The position numbers and the translations under genes were made by a program. A stretch of DNA of 64,000 bases from the NCBI GenBank assembly GCA_963699055.1, contig CAVOTA010000001.1, positions 310,001-374,000 of the forward strand, written 5' to 3'. The notes beneath the pieces are model-generated. The model worked only from the letters and a program-made list of their open reading frames with translations. It did not search any database and was not told the origin of the DNA. The DNA comes from Bog-756 sp963699055. Its GTDB lineage: Bacteria; Actinomycetota; Acidimicrobiia; Acidimicrobiales; RAAP-2. Below are positions 1 through 8,854 of this stretch, one piece after another; position 1 is the stretch's first letter, and each line of letters opens with the position of its first letter.

Positions 1-349
1 CATCGGCGACGGTGCAGTGCAGATGGTCGTTGTCCGCTCGACCCGACATCTCCACGCGCGTACCCGGTCGGACCAGCACCTCGACGTCACGGCAGACGGC
101 GTAGGCGTCGATGTGGACCCTGGTGGGGAGCGTCCGGGAGTTCGTCAGGTCGATGGTCACGTCACCGAACAGGGCCAGGGCTCCGAGTGCCTCCTCGACG
201 TCCCAGGTCCGGGAGCGCGCCCCCTTGTGGAACTATCCACCCTCGAAGAAGGGCTCCAGGCCGAGCAGCCACCGGTGACGGACCCGTCCCCGGTGAGGTG
301 TCGCCTGGAGGCTGGCGTCGGGATCGGGCACGTTCAGATCCTGCTGCAC
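1..349 (-). pseudogene. LiaF-like (cell-wall stress response) C-terminal domain protein, 3' truncated by the window, with in-frame TAG
   Basis: On the minus strand one frame reads from a GTG at 349 through WLLGLEPFFEGG, then a TAG (235-233), then continues in the same frame as FHKGARSRTW followed by LGALALFGDVTIDL and runs off the window edge. The part after the TAG resembles the beta-helical C-terminal domain of LiaF/DUF2154 proteins (FGDVxIDL then a second DVEVLVRPG block). No ATG, GTG or TTG lies between the TAG and the conserved block; the first usable start would be GTG 160, inside the domain. Either the gene is broken by a nonsense mutation, the TAG is a sequence error, or the conserved part starts at an unusual codon. 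Family call is tentative. Confidence 0.4.
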
Positions 350-404
350 GTATCGGGGGGCGCCCAGAGGCGAAGGTCCCGGTCGCCGGGCGGCGGAGTC
401 CGCA

Positions 405-674
405 CTACGTCGGCAGTCGCTCCGTCAGGTGGACGGTGACGGTGTCCCCCTCGGCCTTGCCCAACTTCCGGCGCAGCTCCGCCCTGATGGGCAGCTTGTG
501 GGTCCCGTCGCCGAGAGCCATGAAGGAACTCTCGAACGGCAGGTCGTCCACCGTCCCCCTGACCTTGACGAGGCCCCGGGTGCCGAAGTACTCGGCCGAG
601 CCCTCCATGACGACGTAGGTCCACCCACCCTTGGCGGGACTCTTCTGCAACTCGGCCTGGAACGTCGTGTCCAT
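405..674 (-). CDS. DUF1905 domain protein
   Basis: An 89-residue protein that is a single DUF1905 beta-barrel-like domain: N-terminal F-x-A-E-L strand, a central VKVRGTVDDLPFESS segment and the C-terminal LPIRAELRRKLGKAEGDTV block typical of the family. Start ATG 674 is chosen because a strong ribosome site (GGAGGAGG) lies about 6 nt upstream; an upstream in-frame GTG at 734 lacks one and would add a non-conserved tail. DUF1905 proteins are small cytoplasmic proteins without an established activity, sometimes fused to YdeI-type domains. It stands alone between the LiaF-like fragment and the acyl-CoA ligase, transcribed in the same direction as both. Confidence 0.75.
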   Translation of the reverse strand: MDTTFQAELQKSPAKGGWTYVVMEGSAEYFGTRGLVKVRGTVDDLPFESSFMALGDGTHKLPIRAELRRKLGKAEGDTVTVHLTERLPT

Positions 675-811
675 CCCGTCCTCCTCCGGAAACCTCGACC
701 TGCTGCACGGCCGGCACGAACCGGTGGGAACCACCGGTCGGTGTCACCGGCCTCGGGACCGGCGGTGCACCGTTCGGGCTGCCTCCCCGGCCGTGTGCTG
801 CGCCCGATCCG

Positions 812-2422
812 TCAGCCGATGTTGCGCTCGTGCCCCTCCCAGTACGGCGCGCGCAGCTCCCGCTTCAGCACCTTGCCCGACGGGTTCCGGGGGAGTTCGG
901 CCACGAAGTCGATCGAGGTCGGGCACTTGTAGTGGGCGAGCCGTCCGCGGGTGGCGGCCAGGATGTCAGCGGCCAGGGCGTCGTCGTTCCCCTCGGCACC
1001 GGGCGCCCGGACCACGACGGCCTTGACGGTCTCGCCCCAGCGCTCGTCGGGGATCCCGATCACCGCCGCGTCCACCACCCCCGCATGGGCCAGGAGGGCG
1101 TTCTCCACCTCCGCCGGGTACACGTTCTCCCCACCGGACACGATCATGTCCTTGATCCGGTCGTGCAGGAACAGGTAGCCGTCCTCGCTCAGCCACCCGG
1201 CGTCGCCGGTGCGGAACCAGCCGTCCTCGGACAGCACCGCGGCCGTCTCCGCCGGCTTGTTCCAGTAGCCGAGCATGTTCTGGTCCGAGCGGGCCAGGAT
1301 CTCACCCACCGCTCCAGGGGGAAGTGGTTCCCCGGTGGCCGAGTCCACGATCCGGAGCTCGACGTGCGAGAAGGGCCGGCCCGCCGAGCGCAGCAGCTCG
1401 GCCCGGGGTCCGTCGGGATCGTGGTCCTCGGGCAGGAGGGACGTGATGGCTCCGGTGGTCTCGGTGAGCCCGTACACCTGGGCGAACGAGCACCCGAGTG
1501 CTTGGATCGACTTGACCAGTACGTCCTCGCTGATCGGGGCCGCCCCGTAGAAGATCGTGCGCAGCGAACTCACGTCGGTGTCGGCCAGTTGCGGCGTGGC
1601 CAGGAGGAACATCAGGACGGCGGGCACCACGAACGTGTCGGTGATCCGGTGCTCGTCGATGATGCGCAGGATCTCGACGGGGTCGATGTCCCGGACGATC
1701 ACCGAGTGACCGCCACGCGACATGCCCGACAGGGCCCAACCCGTGCCACCGATGTGGAAGAGAGGCATGGCGACCATGGAGACCGTGTCCCCGGCGACGG
1801 CGAACACCTCGACGGCCCCGGCGAGGATGGTCGACAGGTTGCGGGCCGAGATCATCACGCCCTTCGGCAGTCCGGTGGTTCCCGACGTGTAGAGCTGGGT
1901 GATGACGTCGTCGGCTCCCGGTTCGAAGCCGGGGTCCGCCACCGGGCCCGCCCGACCGGCGTCACGCCAACCGGGGTACTCCGCCAACGGCACGTACCTG
2001 CGCACCGAGGTGATGGTGCCCCGGAACTCGGCCACGGTGTCGTCGTAGTCCGGGCCGTACACCATGACGGTGGCGCCGGCGTCCTCGACGATGGCGGCGA
2101 TCTCGGCGGCCGCCAGCCGCCAGTTGACGGCCACGCTGACCGCACCGAGGAGCGCACAGCCGAAGAACACCTCGAAGAACTCGATCCCGTTGCGGTCGAG
2201 GTAGGCGACCCGCCCACCGGTGTCCACGCCCTCGGCGGCCAGCGCGCCGGCCACCCGCATCGCCCGTTGGTAGAGCTCGCCCCAGGTGACCGTGTCGGCC
2301 CCGAGGGTCAGCATGGGGGCATCGGGCCGCTCGGCGGCCCAGTGGCGGAGCATCGCCGTCACGGATCGCAGGTACTGCCCGTCCGCGACACCGGCCGCGT
2401 CCACTGTGTCGGAAGTCGTCAT
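812..2422 (-). CDS. AMP-dependent acyl-CoA synthetase (FadD-like)
   Basis: A 536-residue adenylate-forming enzyme that activates a carboxylic acid to its CoA thioester through an acyl-adenylate. The P-loop motif YTSGTTGLPKG lies near residues 177-187, the YGLTE motif near 315, the hinge DRIKDMIVSGGENVYP near 430 and the C-terminal catalytic lysine motif GKVLKREL near 510. Length matches the family. ATG 2422 is preferred; in-frame starts at 2452 and 2479 would add a charged tail with no homologous content, and no start has a strong ribosome site. It is divergent from the MBL hydrolase at 2575. Substrate is not evident; medium/long-chain fatty acid or a steroid side chain are possible given the steroid genes further on. 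Confidence 0.85.
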   Translation of the reverse strand: MTTSDTVDAAGVADGQYLRSVTAMLRHWAAERPDAPMLTLGADTVTWGELYQRAMRVAGALAAEGVDTGGRVAYLDRNGIEFFEVFFGCALLGAVSVAVNWRLAAAEIAAIVEDAGATVMVYGPDYDDTVAEFRGTITSVRRYVPLAEYPGWRDAGRAGPVADPGFEPGADDVITQLYTSGTTGLPKGVMISARNLSTILAGAVEVFAVAGDTVSMVAMPLFHIGGTGWALSGMSRGGHSVIVRDIDPVEILRIIDEHRITDTFVVPAVLMFLLATPQLADTDVSSLRTIFYGAAPISEDVLVKSIQALGCSFAQVYGLTETTGAITSLLPEDHDPDGPRAELLRSAGRPFSHVELRIVDSATGEPLPPGAVGEILARSDQNMLGYWNKPAETAAVLSEDGWFRTGDAGWLSEDGYLFLHDRIKDMIVSGGENVYPAEVENALLAHAGVVDAAVIGIPDERWGETVKAVVVRAPGAEGNDDALAADILAATRGRLAHYKCPTSIDFVAELPRNPSGKVLKRELRAPYWEGHERNIG

Positions 2423-2562
2423 CGTCGCGCCATCCCCCGGTCCTCTCGTCATGACGTCGTCACGGCGACACCTGTCCACGCCGTCATCTCGTCACGCTGT
2501 CACGCTGTCACGCTGCCACCGACCCTCCGTGGTGGGAAGCCGGTCCGCTGCGTCCCGGACCC

Positions 2563-2568
2563 TACAGT
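2563..2568 (+). promoter_or_regulatory. -10 element (TACAGT), leaderless
   Basis: TACAGT ends 6 nt before the GTG at 2575. At this spacing the transcript should begin at or next to the start codon, and no ribosome site is present. Confidence 0.6.
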
Positions 2569-2574
2569 GGTGGG

Positions 2575-3324
2575 GTGACCGACGCCTCCCCCGAGACCGC
2601 ACCGTCCCCTGGTTCCGACCGGCTCTACTTCCGCCAGCTGCTGGCCGGCCGCGATTTCGCCGCCCAGGACCAGGTGGCCCGACAGATGGTGAACTTCGTC
2701 TACCTGGTGGGGGACCGGGAGACCGGCGAGGCCATGATCGTGGATCCGGCGTACGGGATCGACGACCTGCTCGGGATCCTTGCTGCGGACGGGATGCGGT
2801 GTGTCGGTGCCCTGGCCACGCACTTCCACCCCGACCACGTCGGCGGTGACCTGATGGGGTGGGGGATCGAAGGCATCACCCGGCTCCTCGAGGTCGCCCC
2901 GGTACCCGTGCACGTCCAGGCGGACGAGGCCCCGTGGGTGGAACGCTCCACCGGTGTCGGTGGCGACGAGCTGGTCCGCCACACGGGGGGCGACGTGGTC
3001 CGCGTCGGCCAGGTCCCGGTGACGCTGGTCCACACCCCGGGGCACACCCCGGGCAGCCAGTGCTTCCTGGTCGACGGGAAGTTGATCGCCGGGGACACGC
3101 TCTTCCTCGACGGGTGCGGTCGCACGGACTTCCCGGGCAGCGATCCTGCAGCCATGTACGAGTCCCTCATGACCCGGCTCGCCCGCGTCCCGGACGACAC
3201 CGTGCTCTACCCCGGGCACTTCTACTCGCCGGAGTCCTCGGCCACCATGGGCCACACCCGGGCCCACAACTACGTCTTCCGGCTGAAGACGCCCGAGCAG
3301 TGGATGACGATGTTCGGCGGCTGA
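2575..3324 (+). CDS. MBL-fold hydrolase, persulfide dioxygenase/glyoxalase II-like
   Basis: A 249-residue metallo-beta-lactamase-fold protein. The metal motif HFHPDH lies at residues 83-88, followed by HTPGHTPGS near 153-161, GDTLF near 173 and the PGH block near 214, giving the full set of metal ligands seen in glyoxalase II and ETHE1-type persulfide dioxygenases. An N-terminal stretch (VYLVGD, then AMIVDPAYG) matches the dioxygenase-like branch. Likely cytoplasmic and acting on a glutathione- or mycothiol-type thioester or persulfide. GTG 2575 is chosen because of the leaderless promoter 6 nt upstream. The gene ends 36 nt before the HNH nuclease gene. Confidence 0.8.
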   Translation: MTDASPETAPSPGSDRLYFRQLLAGRDFAAQDQVARQMVNFVYLVGDRETGEAMIVDPAYGIDDLLGILAADGMRCVGALATHFHPDHVGGDLMGWGIEGITRLLEVAPVPVHVQADEAPWVERSTGVGGDELVRHTGGDVVRVGQVPVTLVHTPGHTPGSQCFLVDGKLIAGDTLFLDGCGRTDFPGSDPAAMYESLMTRLARVPDDTVLYPGHFYSPESSATMGHTRAHNYVFRLKTPEQWMTMFGG

Positions 3325-3360
3325 CCCCTTCCCGTCACACCCCCCTGGGAGGCTTCTCCC

Positions 3361-5076
3361 ATGGCGCTGGCCACCATGTTCGACGCACTCCCCGACCCGA
3401 CCGTTGCGGTGGCGGTGGCTCCCGGGGGCCAGCCCGGTCTGGCGGCCCGGACGGCGGCGGTGGGCGAGGCCCTGGGCGGGCTCCTGGCCGACCTCGACCC
3501 CGGGCTCCTGGTGGGACCCGATGCGGTGGCCCTGTACGCCTCCTTCGCCCGGATGGAGCGCCTGGTGGTGGCGGCCAAGACCCTGCTCGCCCCCCGGATC
3601 GCCCAGTCGGGGTGCTGGGAGGACGAGGGCCACCGCTCCCCGGTGGGCCTGCTGGCCGACCTGGAGGGGGGCTCCCCCGGTGCCGCCCGGCGCACCCTCG
3701 AGGCGGGACGGGCCCTCGGGGACCTGCCCGGGTGCGAGGCGGCCCTGCGCTCGGGCACCCTGTCGGGGCCCAAGCTCACCGAGGTCACCCGGGCCGCCAC
3801 CGTGGACCCCACGGCCGAGGGCACCTTGTTGGCCGGCATCGACCAGGTGCCCCTGCCGGTGGTGCGGGAACGGTGCCGCACCGTGCGCACCCGGGCCGCC
3901 GGGGTGGACCCGGTGGCCACCCTGGCCCGGATCCACGCCGGGCGCACCTTCACGTCGTGGACCGACGCCGAAGGGGCCTTCTGCTACTCGGGCACCGACA
4001 CCCCCGAGCGGGGGGCGGCCCTGCTGGCCCGGCTCCGCCCGGTGGTCGACCGCCTGCGCCACGACCGCCGGCAGGCGGCGGCCCCGGGCCCGGGTTCCGG
4101 CACACGGGGGAGTTCCGGGGGACGGGGACGTTCCGGGGGACGGGGACGGGGCACCGGTGGGGGCACCGGTGGGGGCGGCACCGCTGCTCCCCCGCCCGAG
4201 TCCGAGGGTGCCCTGCGGGCCGACGCCCTCTTCGTGCTGATCGACGGGGCCCGACGGTCCCGGCCCGGTGGTGGACCCGGTGGTGGCACCGGTGATGGCA
4301 CCCGGTCGTCCCGAGCCGGCACCCGAACAACCGGTGGACCCGCCGGTGGACCCCGGTCGTCCCGAGCCGGCACCCGAACAACCGGAGGCACCGGCACCCG
4401 GTCCGCCGGTGGCACCGGTGCCCGACCCGACCGGGGAACGGCCGGGGCTGGCGACCGGGGAACGGAGATCGACGACGACCCGTCCGGCACCGGCGACGAC
4501 GACCACCGGATGGCCGATCCCGACGACCTCGGCCGGGCCGACGACCTGATCACCGCACCGCCGCCGGCCACCGTCATCGTGCGGGTGGACCTGGCCGCCC
4601 TGCGTCGGGGACGGGCCCTGCCCGGTGAGCTGTGCGAGATCGACGGCCAGGGCAGCGTCCCGGTCCCGGTGGCGGCCGGACTGGCCGACGACGCCTTCTT
4701 GGCCTGTGTGTTCACCGAGGCCGGGGACATCCGGGCCGTGGCCCACCTGGGCCGCACCGTCAACCAGACCCTGCGCACCGCCCTGGCCCTGCGGGACCGC
4801 CACTGCGTGGTGCCCGGGTGCGGGGTGGGCTACACCCTGGAGATCGACCACGTGGTCCCCCTGGAGTCTGGCGGCGACACGCGGCTCGACAACCTGGCCC
4901 TGCTGTGCCGGAGCCACCACCGGATGAAGACCTACGGGGGCTGGACCCTCGAGCGCACCGGGCCCACCGACGAGGACCCGCGGTGGACGTTCACCCCGGA
5001 GCCCCCCTTCGGCCAGGAGCCCGACCTCGGACTCGACCGGCCGGCGGAACCCGACGGGACCGACGGGACCGGCTGA
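3361..5076 (+). CDS. REP13E12/DUF222-type HNH endonuclease
   Basis: A 571-residue protein of the actinobacterial 13E12 family: an N-terminal DUF222 alpha-helical domain (about residues 25-230), a long low-complexity Gly/Pro/Arg-rich linker (about 235-390), and a C-terminal HNH nuclease (about 482-525: zinc cysteines CVVPGC, EIDHVVPLESGG, then the LCRSHHRMK segment). Such genes are present in several copies in many actinobacterial genomes and may be mobile or recombinogenic; function is unproven. Between about 4241 and 4470 the linker codons of this frame look poor, while the next frame encodes a Pro/Glu-rich linker with better codon use, so compensating indels are possible. ATG 3361 follows TGGGAGGC, a plausible ribosome site. 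Confidence 0.8.
   Translation: MALATMFDALPDPTVAVAVAPGGQPGLAARTAAVGEALGGLLADLDPGLLVGPDAVALYASFARMERLVVAAKTLLAPRIAQSGCWEDEGHRSPVGLLADLEGGSPGAARRTLEAGRALGDLPGCEAALRSGTLSGPKLTEVTRAATVDPTAEGTLLAGIDQVPLPVVRERCRTVRTRAAGVDPVATLARIHAGRTFTSWTDAEGAFCYSGTDTPERGAALLARLRPVVDRLRHDRRQAAAPGPGSGTRGSSGGRGRSGGRGRGTGGGTGGGGTAAPPPESEGALRADALFVLIDGARRSRPGGGPGGGTGDGTRSSRAGTRTTGGPAGGPRSSRAGTRTTGGTGTRSAGGTGARPDRGTAGAGDRGTEIDDDPSGTGDDDHRMADPDDLGRADDLITAPPPATVIVRVDLAALRRGRALPGELCEIDGQGSVPVPVAAGLADDAFLACVFTEAGDIRAVAHLGRTVNQTLRTALALRDRHCVVPGCGVGYTLEIDHVVPLESGGDTRLDNLALLCRSHHRMKTYGGWTLERTGPTDEDPRWTFTPEPPFGQEPDLGLDRPAEPDGTDGTG
4300..4385 (+). repeat. imperfect direct repeat in the HNH protein linker
   Basis: A segment of about 34 bp (encoding SSRAGTRTTGG in the annotated frame, PGRPEPAPEQP in the next) occurs twice, separated by about 15 bp. 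This is a likely site of replication slippage. Confidence 0.6.
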
Positions 5077-5156
5077 GGGTCGGTCGGGGCCGACGGAGGG
5101 TCGGTCGGGACCGACGGTTCCGGCTGAGGGTCGGTCGGGGCCGGCCGAGGGTCGGG
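5071..5156. repeat. tandem GGGTCGGTCGGG repeats after the HNH gene
   Basis: Three to four imperfect copies of GAGGGTCGGTCGGGGCCGAC lie directly after the stop codon. Each can fold as GGTCGG...CCGACC, so the array could act as a terminator or be a degenerate continuation of the linker expansion seen upstream. Confidence 0.5.
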
Positions 5157-5215
5157 AGACCTGGCGGGGGTCAGCCGTCGGCGACCGCATCTGTCGACAC
5201 CTACTCCCGCCGCTC

Positions 5216-5221
5216 TACCAT
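5216..5221 (+). promoter_or_regulatory. -10 element (TACCAT), leaderless
   Basis: TACCAT ends 7 nt before ATG 5229; no ribosome site precedes the start. A short palindrome TGTCGACA lies at 5192-5199, in the -35 zone. Confidence 0.55.
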
Positions 5222-5228
5222 TCGTGAC

Positions 5229-6464
5229 ATGAGTGCCCCCGTGTCCCCCGATGGAACCGTCGTCGTCATCGGTGCCTCGCTCGCCGGACTGCGGGCCGCC
5301 GAAGAAGTCCGCCACGAGGGCCATCGCGGTGCCGTCGTCGTCGTGGGCGAGGAGGTCCATGCGCCCTACGACCGACCACCGCTCTCGAAGCAGTTGCTGT
5401 CGGGCAAGTGGGACGCCGAGCGCATCCGCCACCACACCCCGGATGCCCATGATGCACTCGACCTCGAGTTCCGCCTGGGACGACGGGCGTCCGGTCTCGA
5501 CATGGACGCCCGGGTCGTGACCCTCGACGACGGCAGCCAACTGTCCTACGACGGCCTGGTCGTGGCCACCGGTGCCGCCACCCGCTCACTGCCCGGAACG
5601 GAGGGAATAGCGAAGGTGTGGATGCTGCGGACGCTCGATGACTGCCTCGGGATCCGTGCCGATCTCGCCGCCGCCGGCGACGCCCCCCGGCTCATCGTGA
5701 TCGGGGCCGGATTCATCGGCTCCGAGGTGGCTGCCACGTGTCAGGGGATGGGAGTGCAGGTGACCCTGCTCGAGGCGTACCACACGCCCCTGGCCCGGGT
5801 GCTGGGCGACGAGATGGGCCAGATGTGTGCCGACCTGCACCTGGCCAACGGGATGGACCTGCGGTGCTCGGTCACCGTCGACCACCTCGAGTCCGACCCC
5901 GCGGGTCCCGATCCGGTCACCGTCGTCCTGGACGACGGTACGCGTCTGGCGGCCGACGTCGTGGTGGTGGGCATCGGGGTCTCGCCGTCGGTGGGCTGGC
6001 TCGAGGGCTCGGGACTCGAACTCGACAACGGCGTGCGGTGCGACGGCTCCCTGTTCGCCGCCGAGGCGGTCGTCGCCGCAGGTGACGTCGCCAACTGGAC
6101 CCGACCCACCACCGGACGCCCGACACGGGTGGAGCACTGGACCAATGCTGCCGAGGGCGGGGCCGCCGCCGCCCGCAACCTCCTGGCGGGGTCGTCCGCC
6201 GCCACCCCCTACGACCCGGTCCCGTTCTTCTGGTCCGATCAGTACACCACCAAGATCCAGATGATCGGGTTGAGCCACGCCGACGACGAGGTCGTGGTGG
6301 TCAGCGGCTCCGGCCAGGAGGGGAAGCTCGTCGCCCTGTACCGGTCGGGCGACCGCCTGGGTGCCGTGCTGACCTTCAGCCAGCCGGCCAAGCTGATGGG
6401 CTACCGACCGTTGTTGTCGGCCGGGGCGTCGTTCGACGAGGCATTGGCCCACGCCAGGTCCTGA
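5229..6464 (+). CDS. FAD-dependent ferredoxin/rubredoxin reductase-like oxidoreductase
   Basis: A 411-residue two-dinucleotide-binding-domain flavoprotein. FAD site: VVVIGASLAGLRAA at residues 10-23 and the ERP-like DRPPLSKQLL segment near 47; NAD(P)H site: LIVIGAGFIGSEVA at about 156-169; second FAD motif VVAAGDVANW near 280. This is the layout of ferredoxin reductases that feed class I P450s and Rieske dioxygenases (BphA4/CamA type), taking NADH electrons to a small Fe-S protein. A P450 with a ferredoxin lies 30 kb away, so this could be its reductase, though that is only inference. Start ATG 5229 fits both the leaderless promoter and the first beta strand. Its 3' end overlaps the convergent transglutaminase gene by 64 nt. 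Confidence 0.85.
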   Translation: MSAPVSPDGTVVVIGASLAGLRAAEEVRHEGHRGAVVVVGEEVHAPYDRPPLSKQLLSGKWDAERIRHHTPDAHDALDLEFRLGRRASGLDMDARVVTLDDGSQLSYDGLVVATGAATRSLPGTEGIAKVWMLRTLDDCLGIRADLAAAGDAPRLIVIGAGFIGSEVAATCQGMGVQVTLLEAYHTPLARVLGDEMGQMCADLHLANGMDLRCSVTVDHLESDPAGPDPVTVVLDDGTRLAADVVVVGIGVSPSVGWLEGSGLELDNGVRCDGSLFAAEAVVAAGDVANWTRPTTGRPTRVEHWTNAAEGGAAAARNLLAGSSAATPYDPVPFFWSDQYTTKIQMIGLSHADDEVVVVSGSGQEGKLVALYRSGDRLGAVLTFSQPAKLMGYRPLLSAGASFDEALAHARS

Positions 6465-8854
6465 TCCGGGCGCGCCGCAGCGTCCCTCGTAAGGAGCCCA
6501 CCCGTCCCGCCCGGCCCACCCGTCCCACCCGGCCCACCCGGCCCACCTGTGCCACCCGGCCCACCTGTGCCACCCGGCCCACCCGGCCCACCCGGCCCAC
6601 CCCGGCCGTTCCGCCGACGCTTGGGCATCGACCGGATCCGGTGTGACTCCGCCAGCGCCGTCCGGATCGCCTCGGCGGACGGCTCGGTCCCGCCGTAGGT
6701 GGCGGCCTCGACCAACCCGGTGACGGCGGCGATCGCCGGGGCGGACCCGGGGGCGGCGCGGCCCAGCCGGCGCCCGTAGGCCGTGAGGGTCTCGTCACCC
6801 CGTCGCACGCAGCCGATGCGGGCGCCCCCGTGCGCCAGGTCGGCGGCCACCTGGTGGGCCCACGTCGCCGGTCGGTTGCGCCGACGGCGGACCACCCAGG
6901 CCGCGACGACGGCGAGGCCCGCCACCACGCCGATCGGTACCCACGGTAGGTGGGACAGCGCACGTCCGAGCTGTCCGACCAGCACCGAACCGGGGGCCGG
7001 GTTGGCATCGGGCACCGTGGCGGTGGGGTCGAAATTCTGCCAGCCGTAGCCGGGGAACCACACCTGCACCCACGCATGGGCGTCCTTGGCCTGGATGTCG
7101 TAGAGGTCGGTGATCGGGTTGTAGGGCCCCGGGACGTAGCCCACCGCCTCGCGTGCCGGGATCCCGAGTGTCCGCAGCATCACGACGGTGGCCGTCGAGA
7201 TCTGCTCGCAGTAACCGCGGCGGTTGCCGAACAGGAACGAGTCGACGGCGTCGGCGCCGGCCGGCAGCGGGGGGATGTCGGTGGTATAGCGGACGTGGGT
7301 GGTCATCCACTGGTCGATGGCGATGACCTTGTCGTAGGTGTGCGGGTCGGGGTCACCGGGAGCGCCGATCCCCCGGGTGATGGAGGCGGCCAGGGCGGCC
7401 ACCCGCGGGTCGGCGTGGGGGAGCTGCAGGTACCGGGCCTGCTCCTCGGACCCGAGCGAGACCGGTTCGACGACCGGGGTGAACTGGGTCGCCGGGTTGG
7501 ACAGGCTGATCGGGACGGTGGCCGCCTGCAGCTGGGCGGGGGTGGCCGCCGTGTCCTCGGACACGACGGTGTAGATGGTGCCCGGGCCCATCGAGTCGGC
7601 CGAGGCGATGGTGCCGTCGGGCGTGACGGTGACGGACCGGGCCCGCAGGTACACCCGCGCCGCGTTGTCCGCGTGGAACACGAGGTTCGGCCCACCGGAG
7701 GTGACGTAGAACGTCTGGATGTCCTCCTGGCCCGACGACTGCCCGGCGGCCTGGTCGGGATAGGTGGGGATGGTGAAGGGCGAGCCGCCGGTCAGCCGCT
7801 GGGTCCGTTGGCCGTCCACCGGGTTGCCGGTCTGCTCCCAGGACTGCCCGTCCCAGGTGTCGTAGGTCTGGCCGATCCAGTAGTTGGGCCGGGTGGCCCG
7901 CACCCGCAGCACCACCTCGTTGCCGAGAGCCACCCGGTCGGCGGTGTCGAGCGACTTGGCGAAGCCCAGGTAGCCGCCCACCCCGGTCCTCCCCCCGGCG
8001 GGGGCGGCGTGGGCCGGCAGCGACGGGTTGCCGTCGGTGAGGCCGGTCGGGTTGTCCACCGGCGACGAGGCCCCCGACGCCGAGGCGAAGATCAACGAGG
8101 CCGACACCCGGGGCGCGGGAAGCACCCCGATGAGGAGGACGGCGACCACGGCCACCAGGGCACCGGAGGCGGCCAGGGACCGCCAGGGCACGCCGGCCGT
8201 CTCCGACACGGACTGCCACATGGCGACCATGCCCCATACGCAGCAGGCCACCCAGGCCAGCACCCAGACCCCGAGTCCGAGGTCGACCGACTGTGCGGCG
8301 GCCACCGCGACGAGGGCCGTCGACCCGGCGAGCGAGTAGGTCACGTCGCGTCGGGACGGTACGTCGAAGGCGTGGGTCGACAGCACCCAGGCGAAGAGGA
8401 CGGCGAGGGGTGACTCCACGGTCGAGATGTCGCCCGGGGTGGCGTTGTGGGACACGGTGAGGATGAACCACACGAACCCGCCGATGGCGCACACGGCCAG
8501 GATGGGTTTGACGCCGGGCCACGGGTCGGCGCGCCGCCAGTAGGCGACGACGTTCCCCAGGACGGTGGCGACCACGGCGAACAGCGCCATGGCCGGGCTC
8601 AGCAGGCCCTCCGACCAGCAGGCGCCGATCCCCACCAGGACGGCGGCGACCGAGGCGGCCCGGAACGACACCGAGTGCTCGGGCGGACCCGGCCGGTTGA
8701 CCTCGACGAACCGCTGCCACAGCGACGGGTGCTCCCGGTCGGTGGTCCCCGGCCCGGCTCCCGCGGGACCCGGCGCGCCGGCGGGCCCCCGACGCCCCCT
8801 GCCAGTGGCGTCGGCCGTGCCGGTCGCGTCGGCCGCGTCGGCCGCGTCGGTCAC
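6401..8854 (-). CDS. TgpA-like membrane transglutaminase (DUF3488 + transglutaminase-like)
   Basis: An 817-residue protein. After a polar Pro/Gly-rich start, several hydrophobic segments (about residues 70-270) form the DUF3488 membrane part. The transglutaminase-like core follows, with Cys near 547 (RRGYCEQIS), His near 591 (DAHAWVQ) and Asp near 607 (FDPT) forming the triad; another membrane helix sits near 635. The tail is a collagen-like run of GPGG/GTGG triplets. Family members sit in the membrane with the triad outside, usually encoded with a MoxR ATPase and a DUF58 protein, exactly as here. GTG 8854 is chosen because it overlaps the DUF58 stop by 4 nt (GTGA). Confidence 0.88.
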   Translation of the reverse strand: MTDAADAADATGTADATGRGRRGPAGAPGPAGAGPGTTDREHPSLWQRFVEVNRPGPPEHSVSFRAASVAAVLVGIGACWSEGLLSPAMALFAVVATVLGNVVAYWRRADPWPGVKPILAVCAIGGFVWFILTVSHNATPGDISTVESPLAVLFAWVLSTHAFDVPSRRDVTYSLAGSTALVAVAAAQSVDLGLGVWVLAWVACCVWGMVAMWQSVSETAGVPWRSLAASGALVAVVAVLLIGVLPAPRVSASLIFASASGASSPVDNPTGLTDGNPSLPAHAAPAGGRTGVGGYLGFAKSLDTADRVALGNEVVLRVRATRPNYWIGQTYDTWDGQSWEQTGNPVDGQRTQRLTGGSPFTIPTYPDQAAGQSSGQEDIQTFYVTSGGPNLVFHADNAARVYLRARSVTVTPDGTIASADSMGPGTIYTVVSEDTAATPAQLQAATVPISLSNPATQFTPVVEPVSLGSEEQARYLQLPHADPRVAALAASITRGIGAPGDPDPHTYDKVIAIDQWMTTHVRYTTDIPPLPAGADAVDSFLFGNRRGYCEQISTATVVMLRTLGIPAREAVGYVPGPYNPITDLYDIQAKDAHAWVQVWFPGYGWQNFDPTATVPDANPAPGSVLVGQLGRALSHLPWVPIGVVAGLAVVAAWVVRRRRNRPATWAHQVAADLAHGGARIGCVRRGDETLTAYGRRLGRAAPGSAPAIAAVTGLVEAATYGGTEPSAEAIRTALAESHRIRSMPKRRRNGRGGPGGPGGPGGTGGPGGTGGPGGPGGTGGPGGTGGLLTRDAAARPDQDLAWANASSNDAPADNNGR
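6496..6606 (-). repeat. collagen-like Gly-X-X coding repeat
   Basis: About 110 bp of short C-rich units (CCACCCGGC, read on the minus strand as GGN-GGN) encode the low-complexity tail of the transglutaminase-like protein. Likely length-variable. Confidence 0.75.

Noticed and set aside
233..235. TAG as a pyrrolysine or recoded codon
   Set aside because: No pyl genes or supporting context are visible; mutation or sequence error is simpler.
830..2578. 582-codon plus-strand frame
   Set aside because: Antisense to a complete acyl-CoA ligase with all motifs; composition (His, Arg, Val, Gly) is that of a shadow.
2500..5190. 896-codon open frame on the minus strand
   Set aside because: It lies opposite the MBL and HNH genes, is Pro/Gly/Arg/His-rich without domains, and is an antisense shadow caused by high GC3.
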